Positions 53,898 through 61,253 of a stretch of 64,000 bases of DNA are shown here, piece after piece. The position numbers and the translations under genes are program-made. Source of the DNA: Microbulbifer sp. YPW1 (GTDB lineage Bacteria > Pseudomonadota > Gammaproteobacteria > Pseudomonadales > Cellvibrionaceae); NCBI RefSeq assembly GCF_013367775.1, contig NZ_CP055157.1, forward strand, positions 2,807,001 to 2,871,000. The letters are read 5' to 3'. The notes beneath the pieces were generated by a model that saw only the letters and a program-made list of their open reading frames with translations, did no database searches and was not told the DNA's origin. The number at the start of each line of letters is the position of its first letter. Position 1 is the stretch's first letter.

Positions 53898-54815
53898 TTG
53901 ATTGAAGCATCAGATCTCGCACTGTTCGCGCTGCTGGCGGAAGCGGGAAGCTTTCGCAAGGCGGCGGAGCAGGCCCGAATGTCCACGCCGGGGCTGAGTA
54001 AGCGGATCAGTCGCCTGGAAAGTGCTCTCGCTACCCAGTTGGTGTTTCGCAATACCCGCAACATGACACTGACGGAGGCTGGTCGGCGCCTGCTTACCCA
54101 CGCGAGTGCGGTTAAACAGCATCAGGAAGCCGCGCTGGCCGAGGTTTCCAATCTGAGCAACACTCTGCGCGGCCAGCTGGTGGTCAGTGCGCCCACCATC
54201 TCCGGTGACATCCTGCTGTCGGATCTGGTGGCGGACTTCTGCGCGCGCTACCCGGAAGTACGAGTCGATTTGCGTCTAGACAATCGCTATGTGGACCTGG
54301 TGCGCGATGGGGTCGATATTGCCGTGCGCACCGGTACCTTGCGGGACTCGTCTCTGCGCGCGCGCTGGTTGATCGACTCAGACTGGGTCGTATGCGCAAC
54401 GCCCAATTACTTGAACCAGCATGGATCCATAGAAGAACCCGAGCAGCTACAACAGCACAACTGTCTGATCTATGCGCTACAAGATGGTGGGCCGCGTAAC
54501 TGGCTGTTTGGTGGGGAAGAGAGGACTTACACCGTGACCGTGGATGGCAGCCTAGAAGCAAACAACGCGCTGGTGCTGAAAAAAGCAGCGCTCCGGGGCC
54601 TCGGCGTAATCTACGTTCCCCGCTGCCTGGTGCATCGGGAGCTGGATGGAGGCGAGTTACTGCCACTGTTAACCCCGCACACCGCGAAGTCGCAAGGCGT
54701 CTACGCGATCACGCCCTTCGCTCGCCACGCGACACCTGCGGTGCGCTGCCTGATCGACGAAATAGCCAGCGCCTATCGGGCGCGTGAGCACTGGTTTTGC
54801 GCCACGCAGAAATAA
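53898..54815 (+). CDS. LysR-family transcriptional regulator
   Basis: 305 residues with TTG as the likely start (GAGG about 10 bases upstream). N-terminal helix-turn-helix (FRKAAEQARMSTPGLSKRISRLESAL) and a LysR substrate domain (VVSAPTISGDILL, VDLRLDNRYVDLVRDGVDIAVRTG) typical of the AaeR/DmlR-like group. Divergent from lutABC, so it probably controls lactate use. Confidence 0.88.
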   Translation: MIEASDLALFALLAEAGSFRKAAEQARMSTPGLSKRISRLESALATQLVFRNTRNMTLTEAGRRLLTHASAVKQHQEAALAEVSNLSNTLRGQLVVSAPTISGDILLSDLVADFCARYPEVRVDLRLDNRYVDLVRDGVDIAVRTGTLRDSSLRARWLIDSDWVVCATPNYLNQHGSIEEPEQLQQHNCLIYALQDGGPRNWLFGGEERTYTVTVDGSLEANNALVLKKAALRGLGVIYVPRCLVHRELDGGELLPLLTPHTAKSQGVYAITPFARHATPAVRCLIDEIASAYRAREHWFCATQK

Positions 54816-55181
54816 TCATGCGTCCTGGCCGCACGTTTGTTAGTCGAAAACAGGGGCGAGGACGTTGCTCTGAGTGGCTATTTTCTTTGGAAATCTCATC
54901 GCAATCTCCCTTTTGAGTGGTTTTTAAGCATCTTCTTCCGGGAAGTGATCAAGCAATGATTGATTTCTAACTGTCTGTTTTATAAGGTTTTTTTTATTGG
55001 TATTTGAGAATCCGAAGTTTTTTTTGAGCTAATTTGAAAAATATTTACTTCTGATTTCTGAATGCGAAGTGGCAAGTGCAAGCCCGTGGGTATAGTGAGT
55101 CGTTAAGGTGTCTGGGCGGGAGGAAACTCGACCCGGCGCCTGAACGATAACGACAAACAATAACCACAAAAGTACTTTGCC
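54816..55181. other. AT-rich intergenic region before the mannose locus
   Basis: 366 bp without a recognisable gene. Several T runs (about 54988-55025) and AT-rich tracts suggest termination after lysR and a promoter for the following operon, but I see no clear hairpin or palindrome. Confidence 0.5.
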
Positions 55182-56498
55182 ATGCCAGCGATGATGAATG
55201 ACTCCGGGCGCGCCGCATCCCGAGGCACCGACGGCGCCAAGACGGCCTACCTGTTTCCCCTGTTGGTAATGACCAGCCTGTTTTTTATCTGGGGCTTTAT
55301 TACCGCTCTGAACGATATCCTGATTCCGCACCTCAAGAGTGCCTTCTCTCTAAGTTACGTACAGGCGATGCTGATTCAGTTCGCTTTCTTTGGAGCCTAC
55401 TTCCTGGTCTCGATTCCCGCCGGCGCCATGATCAAGCGCTTGGGTTACCAAAACGGTGTTTCGGTGGGGCTGCTGGTGGCGGCAGCCGGGTGTCTGCTGT
55501 TCTACCCGGCTGCGGAAGTGCGGGTGTATGGACTCTTCCTGGCCGGGCTGTTCGTGCTGGCAAGCGGTATAACCATTCTCCAGGTCTCAGCCAACCCGTA
55601 CGTCGCCGTACTGGGCTCACCGGAGACCTCGTCAAGCCGGCTGAATTTCTCCCAAGCCATCAATTCCGTGGGGCACACCGTGGCACCGCTGTTCGGGGCG
55701 TTGCTGATTATGGGCGCCGTGCACTCCGGCGGCGAGAGTGGAGAGGGTATGGCCGATCCCCGCGCGGTGCAGGTGCCTTATCTGATCATTGCCGGATTCC
55801 TGATTGTTGCGGCGATTGTATTCAAGCTGCTGAAACTGCCAGCGATTGAAGGGGAAGCCGAGGCGGCCAACCTAGCGGGCCCTAGCTCCAGTATTTGGGC
55901 GCATAAACACTTGGTGCTGGGTGCCGTGGCGATCTTTCTCTACGTGGGCGCGGAAGTGGCGATTGGCAGTGTGCTGATTAATTACATCGCGCTGCCGGAA
56001 ATTGCCGGCTTTAGCGAGCAAACTGCCGCCCAGTACCTCACCTTCTATTGGGGCGGTGCCATGGTCGGGCGATTTATCGGCTCGGCGATCCTACAATTTG
56101 TGGCACCCACCCGTGTGCTCGCCTTTAACGCCGTGGCCTGTATTGCTCTGCTGGCAGTGGTGTTGACCGGTAGTGGGCATGTGGCCATGTGGGCGGCGTT
56201 GGGTGTTGGCCTGTTCAATTCCATTATGTTCCCAACCATTTTCTCCCTGGGTATCCGCAAGCTCGGACCCATGACTTCTCAGGGCTCCGGCATTCTGTGC
56301 CTTGCTATTGTGGGTGGCGCGGTGGTGCCCATGGCACAGGGGCTGGTCGCCGACCTGAGCGGCCTGACTATGAGCTTCCTGGTGCCGCTGCTGTGTTACG
56401 TCTTTATCGGCTGGTACGCGCTGAAAGGGGCTAATGCCGGCATGCTGAAATCCGCAACTGCTGATTCCCAGAGGGAGGCAACCCAGCCGGCTGGCTAA
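55182..56498 (+). CDS. FHS-family sugar:H+ symporter (FucP/GluP-like)
   Basis: 438 residues, 12 membrane helices, fucose:H+ symporter family: SLFFIWGFITALNDILIPHLK in helix 1, FFGAYFLVSIPAGAMIKRLGYQ and LQVSANPYVAVLG are family hallmarks. Relatives import fucose, glucose, galactose or mannose. Here the following fructokinase, mannose isomerase and alpha-mannosidases point to mannose (inference). ATG 55182 has no strong ribosome site; M4 or M5 could also start. Confidence 0.9.
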   Translation: MPAMMNDSGRAASRGTDGAKTAYLFPLLVMTSLFFIWGFITALNDILIPHLKSAFSLSYVQAMLIQFAFFGAYFLVSIPAGAMIKRLGYQNGVSVGLLVAAAGCLLFYPAAEVRVYGLFLAGLFVLASGITILQVSANPYVAVLGSPETSSSRLNFSQAINSVGHTVAPLFGALLIMGAVHSGGESGEGMADPRAVQVPYLIIAGFLIVAAIVFKLLKLPAIEGEAEAANLAGPSSSIWAHKHLVLGAVAIFLYVGAEVAIGSVLINYIALPEIAGFSEQTAAQYLTFYWGGAMVGRFIGSAILQFVAPTRVLAFNAVACIALLAVVLTGSGHVAMWAALGVGLFNSIMFPTIFSLGIRKLGPMTSQGSGILCLAIVGGAVVPMAQGLVADLSGLTMSFLVPLLCYVFIGWYALKGANAGMLKSATADSQREATQPAG

Positions 56499-56564
56499 CG
56501 GCCTTGTCTGGTTCCGTTGACCTTTAAAGCCTCAGTGCATCTGGAGAATGTGGAGAGTAGTAGG

Positions 56565-57539
56565 ATGGCCAATCGAAAACTGGTGTGTTTTGGCGAAGCG
56601 CTGATCGACTTGCTGAACACGGGCAGCGATCACAGCGGCGACACAGCGCTCAACCAATTTACCCAATACCCCGGTGGTGCGCCGGCCAATGTGGCCGTCG
56701 CAGCCGCCAAGCTTGGTGTGCCGACGCGATTTCTGGGGCAGGTCGGAAACGACACCTTTGGGGACTTTTTACTGCGCTGTCTCAAGCAGTACGGCGTAGA
56801 CACTTCCCTGACTCTGCGGCACCCGACGGCCAAGACCTCGCTGGCATTCGTATTTCTGGACGATACCGGCGACCGCTCGTTCGAGTTTTACCGCGATGAC
56901 ACCGCAGACACCTTGATGCAGGCAGATCAGCTTGAGAGCGCCCACTTCGATGACTGTGGCCTACTGCATTTTTGTAGCAATACCCTCACCTCCAAGTCAC
57001 TTCAGCTGACCACTGCGGCAGCGATCGAACTCGCACGCGCACAACAGGCGCTGGTGAGCTTTGATGTGAATCTTCGTCACAACCTGTGGCGCGCAGGTGC
57101 GGCGGATGGCGATGTGGTGAACGCGTTCGTACGCAGTGCTGACATCCTAAAATTTTCCCGCGACGAGCTGGAATTCCTGTGTAAGGACAGTCCCTTTGTT
57201 GGGGACGTCGATGGCTATGTCCAGGCGATACTCGCGGGAACTCCGCAATTGATCCTTGTCACTGATGGTGGCGAAGCGGTTCAGTGCTACACCCGCGACA
57301 CCCGCTTTGCCGTTGCAATTCCACCCATAAAAGTGGTGGACACCACCGCCGGCGGTGACGGGTTTACCGGTGGCTTGTTGCGTAAAGTGCTCGAACATGG
57401 ACTGGTGGATCTGCTGGGGGATAAATGGCTACTCGAAGACAGTGTCCGCTTCGCGACCCTGAGTGGCGCCATCGCCGTTTCGCGCCCCGGCGCCTTTCCT
57501 GCCCTGCCGACATTGGCCGATATCGAAAATTTTAAGTGA
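56565..57539 (+). CDS. PfkB-family fructokinase
   Basis: 324 residues from ATG 56565 (MANRKLVCFGEALIDLL), with GGAGAG 5 bases upstream; the frame opens earlier with a TTG. Ribokinase fold: N-terminal GEALIDLL, sugar site QYPGGAPANVAVAAAKLG, anion-hole/catalytic DTTAGGDGF with D265. It matches bacterial fructokinases more than 2-keto-3-deoxygluconate kinases. Between the symporter and the mannose isomerase, it would convert fructose made from mannose to fructose-6-phosphate. Confidence 0.88.
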   Translation: MANRKLVCFGEALIDLLNTGSDHSGDTALNQFTQYPGGAPANVAVAAAKLGVPTRFLGQVGNDTFGDFLLRCLKQYGVDTSLTLRHPTAKTSLAFVFLDDTGDRSFEFYRDDTADTLMQADQLESAHFDDCGLLHFCSNTLTSKSLQLTTAAAIELARAQQALVSFDVNLRHNLWRAGAADGDVVNAFVRSADILKFSRDELEFLCKDSPFVGDVDGYVQAILAGTPQLILVTDGGEAVQCYTRDTRFAVAIPPIKVVDTTAGGDGFTGGLLRKVLEHGLVDLLGDKWLLEDSVRFATLSGAIAVSRPGAFPALPTLADIENFK

Positions 57540-57556
57540 GCCTGCGAGACATCACT

Positions 57557-58753
57557 ATGAATACATCTTTAACGCCCGATTTCCGCAGTGCGGATTTTCT
57601 TACCGGGCATATCCAGTCGATTCTCGATTTCTACTCCCCTAATTTCCTCGATGAAAGTGGTGGTTTTTTCCATAACTATCGCGACGACGGTAGCCTGTTC
57701 AATCCGGGCCTGCGTCACCTGGTCAGCTCGACGCGTATGGTGTTCAACTACTGCACCGCTTTCCGCCTGTTCGAAAAGCCCGAGTACCGTGATGCCGCTG
57801 TGCACGGCCTCGCCTATGTAGACGAAGCGCACTGGGACCCAGAGCGCGAGGGCTATCACTGGTTACTGCAAGACCATGAGCCGGTGGATCAGACTAATCA
57901 TTGTTACGGTCTGGCCTTTGTAATGCTTGCTTATTCAAGTGCCGTAGGTATCGGTATTGAGCGTGCCCGAGACGGTATCTACCGAGTGTGGTCACTGCTG
58001 GAAAAACACTTCTGGCTGCCGGAGAGGGGAATCTATGCGGATGAAGCCACTGCTGATTGGAGTCATATCTCCAGCTACCGGGGGCAAAACGCTAACATGC
58101 ACTGCTGCGAGGCGTTGATCGCTGCCTTTGAGGCGACGGGCGATGATCAGTTTTTCCAGCGCGCCCGCGACCTGGCGGAAACCGTTGCGGTCAAGCTGGC
58201 GGAAAAAGGCGGGGGCTTGGTGTGGGAGCACTATACCGAAAACCTGGACGTAGACTGGGATTACAACCGCGACGATCCCAAAAATCTGTACCGCCCCTGG
58301 GGATTCCAGCCCGGGCACCAGACCGAGTGGAGCAAACTGCTCCTGACGATGCATCGACACAAGCCCGAAGAATGGATGCTGCATCGCGCCCGTGCGCTGT
58401 TTGATGAATCCTTTGACCGTTGCTGGGACAGCGAACGCGGTGGCATTTTTTACGGCCACAGTCCCGAAGGCGACATCTGCGATGACGATAAATATTTCTG
58501 GGTGCAGGCGGAATCCTTTGCGGCCGCGGCGATGCTGGCGGAAGCGACCGGAGATGAACACTACTGGAAGATTTACCAGAAAATCTGGGACTACTGCTGG
58601 GCCCACATGGTGGACCACAAGCACGGTGCATGGTACCGCCTGTTGAATGCGGATAACCAGCGCTACAGTGACGAGAAAAGTGCTGCCGGTGCTAAATGTG
58701 ATTACCACACCATCGGTGCCTGTGCGCAGACACTGCAGTTAATTATCGAATGA
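57557..58753 (+). CDS. AGE-family D-mannose isomerase
   Basis: (alpha/alpha)6-barrel isomerase of 398 residues. ATG 57557 is chosen (CGAGAC upstream); GTG 57536, overlapping the fructokinase stop, is the alternative. Active-site histidines fit mannose isomerase/YihS: FQPGHQTEW and CDYHTIGA near the end, with RPWGFQPG and ADEAT around them. Converts mannose to fructose, which the upstream kinase phosphorylates. N-acylglucosamine epimerase is the related alternative, but the neighbours favour mannose. Confidence 0.88.
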   Translation: MNTSLTPDFRSADFLTGHIQSILDFYSPNFLDESGGFFHNYRDDGSLFNPGLRHLVSSTRMVFNYCTAFRLFEKPEYRDAAVHGLAYVDEAHWDPEREGYHWLLQDHEPVDQTNHCYGLAFVMLAYSSAVGIGIERARDGIYRVWSLLEKHFWLPERGIYADEATADWSHISSYRGQNANMHCCEALIAAFEATGDDQFFQRARDLAETVAVKLAEKGGGLVWEHYTENLDVDWDYNRDDPKNLYRPWGFQPGHQTEWSKLLLTMHRHKPEEWMLHRARALFDESFDRCWDSERGGIFYGHSPEGDICDDDKYFWVQAESFAAAAMLAEATGDEHYWKIYQKIWDYCWAHMVDHKHGAWYRLLNADNQRYSDEKSAAGAKCDYHTIGACAQTLQLIIE

Positions 58754-58781
58754 ACGTAAAAAGATGGTGGAGAACAAAATA

Positions 58782-61100
58782 ATGAGAGTGAAACAATCAA
58801 TCGGGTGCTCTATGCGTACCCTCAGTCTGGGGGTGGGCATGCTCGCTTCCAGCTTCGTGCTGTTAGGCTGTAACGCCGAGCAGAAGGCCGCCAGCGATGC
58901 GCCCGCGGCGGTCGCTGAGGCCAAAGCCACTTCGGTCACCCAGTGGGTAGATCCGTTTATAGGGACCGCCAATGAGGGCAATACCTATCCCGGCGCAGTT
59001 CTGCCCTGGGGTATGGCCTCCGTGGTGCCGCAGAGTATTGATTTCAGCAAAAACAAAAATTCTGCCGCTTATCACTTTGGCGCCGAGCATATTTACGGTT
59101 TCGGCCACATGCAGCTGTCTGGTGTGGGCTGTCCAAGCAGCGGCGCCTTCCCGGTAAAAGTGATCACCGGCGAGCTGGCACTGACCCCGGAAGAAACTCG
59201 CAGCCGCTATTCCAAGGAACAGGCAGAGCCGGGTTACTACAAGGTATTCCTGGATACCTTCAACGTCTGGGCCGAGATGACCGCGACCACCCGTTCCGGT
59301 ATCTCCAAGTACCAGTTCCCCGCAGGAAAAGCCCACTTGGTTTTCGACCTGGCGGTGAACCAGGGCGAAATGCGCGGTGGACGCTTCACCGAGCTGAGCG
59401 CCAACCGCATAGAAGGTTACCAGGTCGAAGGTAATTTCTGTGATGCGGGTCAGGAGCGCAAGATTTATTTCTCCGCAGAACTCAGCCAGCCCGCCGCAGT
59501 ACATGGCCAGTTCGATTCCCCGGCGTTTTTGGCTACCCAGAAAAAATCCCCCAATGCCGACTACGTAGGTGCAAGCTTCAGCTATGAATTTTCTGAACCC
59601 GCCGAGCTGGAACTGCGAGTCGGTATTTCTTTTGTTTCCGTGGAAAACGCCCGGAAAAACCTGACGGTAGAGCAGGGCGGGAAATCCTTTGCTGAACTGC
59701 GTAAAGCCGCCAGTGCAGCCTGGGAAAAAGAGCTTTCGGTAGTGGAAGTCACCGGTGGCGACGCGGAAGATAAAACCAAGTTTTACACCGCCCTGTATCA
59801 CTCGCTGATAATGCCGCACGTCAGCAGCGACGTGAATGGTGAGTATCTGAGTGTTGACGGTGAAACTGTGAAAAAAGCGGAGGGGTTCACCCGTTACTCC
59901 ACGTTCAGCCTTTGGGATACCTACCGCACCGTACACCCGCTGATTACGCTGACGCATCCTGAGCAGCAGCTGGACATGGTGAGATCCATGGTCGATACCG
60001 CCGAAGACAGCGGCTGGCTGCCCAAGTGGGAGCTGATAGGCATGGAAGCGGCCACCATGGTCGGCGACCCCGCCGTGCCGGTGATTGTCGATACCTACCG
60101 CAAAGGCCTGAAAGATTTCGACGTGGAAACGGCCTATCAGGCAATGGTAAAAGCGGGTACCCAGTACGAAACGTTTAACCTGCTGCGCCCGGGCATCAAA
60201 CACTACCTGGACCTCGGATATATCCCCATGGACGACCGTGGCGGCGACCCGATGGAATTTGGCTGGTTCAACGGCATTGTGTGGGGGCCAGTATCCACCA
60301 CCCTTGAATACAACCTGGCAGACTGGAATATCAGCAAGCTGGCAGGAGAGCTGGGTTATGAAGAAGATGCCAAGCGTTTTTACGAGCAGGCCCAGAGCTA
60401 CCGCAAACTCTATGACGAGGAAACCGGATTCCTGCGCCCGCGTAATAAAGACGGCTCTTGGATGACCCCGTTTGATCCGCTGGATCGGCACTGGGATATT
60501 CGCTGGAAAATGAGCGGCGGCCAGGGTTATGTGGAAGGTACCGCATGGCAATACCTGTTCTTCGTACCCCACGACATTCCGGGCCTGATTGACCTGATGG
60601 GTGAAGAGCAGTTTGTTGATCGCCTGAGCAACAGTTTTGAAAACTATTACTTCGATATGACCAACGAACCGGACATCCAGTATCCGTTCCTGTTTAATTA
60701 TGTCGAAGGGCAGGAACACCGCACTCAAGATATCGTTACCTTCGCAGTGGATAAGTATTTCAATACCACCCCTTGGGGCATTCCAGGCAATGATGATGCC
60801 GGCACCCTTTCTGCGTGGCTGGTATTTGCCATGATGGGCTTCTACCCGGACCTGGTCGGCGAGCCTCAGTATCAGCTGGCAACGCCGTCATTCGAGTCGA
60901 TCACTATTAAGCTCGACAAGGACTTCTATCCGGGGGAGGAATTCCGCATCGAAGTGGAGAACTTCGCCGAAGAAAACCGCTACATCGCAAGCAAGTCCCT
61001 GAACGGCAAGCCGTTTAATCCATTCCAGCTCCAGCATGAGGATATGGTGAAAGGTGGTGTACTGAAGGTGACCGCCAGTGAGCGTGCCGCACTGAATTAA
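58782..61100 (+). CDS. GH92 exo-alpha-mannosidase lipoprotein
   Basis: Calcium-dependent alpha-mannosidase family acting on N-glycans or mannans. 772 residues from ATG 58782 (GGAG 9 bases upstream); ATG 58764 has a weaker site. Lipobox VLLGC (C30). GH92 blocks: WVDPFIGTANEGNTYPG, GFGHMQLSGVGC, HVSSDVNGEY, SLWDTYRTVHPL, LPKWELIG (candidate acid Glu), GNDDAGTLSAW (candidate base Asp), MGFYPDLVG. It follows the isomerase by 28 bp in the same operon. Linkage specificity (alpha-1,2/1,3/1,4) is not evident. Confidence 0.94.
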   Translation: MRVKQSIGCSMRTLSLGVGMLASSFVLLGCNAEQKAASDAPAAVAEAKATSVTQWVDPFIGTANEGNTYPGAVLPWGMASVVPQSIDFSKNKNSAAYHFGAEHIYGFGHMQLSGVGCPSSGAFPVKVITGELALTPEETRSRYSKEQAEPGYYKVFLDTFNVWAEMTATTRSGISKYQFPAGKAHLVFDLAVNQGEMRGGRFTELSANRIEGYQVEGNFCDAGQERKIYFSAELSQPAAVHGQFDSPAFLATQKKSPNADYVGASFSYEFSEPAELELRVGISFVSVENARKNLTVEQGGKSFAELRKAASAAWEKELSVVEVTGGDAEDKTKFYTALYHSLIMPHVSSDVNGEYLSVDGETVKKAEGFTRYSTFSLWDTYRTVHPLITLTHPEQQLDMVRSMVDTAEDSGWLPKWELIGMEAATMVGDPAVPVIVDTYRKGLKDFDVETAYQAMVKAGTQYETFNLLRPGIKHYLDLGYIPMDDRGGDPMEFGWFNGIVWGPVSTTLEYNLADWNISKLAGELGYEEDAKRFYEQAQSYRKLYDEETGFLRPRNKDGSWMTPFDPLDRHWDIRWKMSGGQGYVEGTAWQYLFFVPHDIPGLIDLMGEEQFVDRLSNSFENYYFDMTNEPDIQYPFLFNYVEGQEHRTQDIVTFAVDKYFNTTPWGIPGNDDAGTLSAWLVFAMMGFYPDLVGEPQYQLATPSFESITIKLDKDFYPGEEFRIEVENFAEENRYIASKSLNGKPFNPFQLQHEDMVKGGVLKVTASERAALN

Positions 61101-61129
61101 TTCCGTGCGCACTCATAACAATAAATAAG

Positions 61130-61170
61130 AGAACGGCCGGTGCTACACGGCACCGGTCGCTTTTCCCCAA
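61130..61170 (+). terminator. Hairpin between GH92 and GH38 genes
   Basis: Stem CCGGTGC/GCACCGG with a 6-base loop, then TCGCTTTT, about 40 bp after the GH92 stop. A weak terminator that could reduce read-through into the GH38 gene. Confidence 0.5.
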
Positions 61171-61253
61171 CCCTTCTTTTCAATGTCTGCGTGTGATTCG
61201 CGGGATCGTTTGTGCCACTCCCATGGAAACCAGCGCAGCACTGGGAGTAACGC

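Noticed and set aside
56565..57539. PfkB kinase as the missing 2-keto-3-deoxygluconate kinase of the agar route
   Set aside because: Its motifs and its place between symporter and mannose isomerase fit fructokinase better, and it is over 20 kb from the agar genes without the 19-bp operator.
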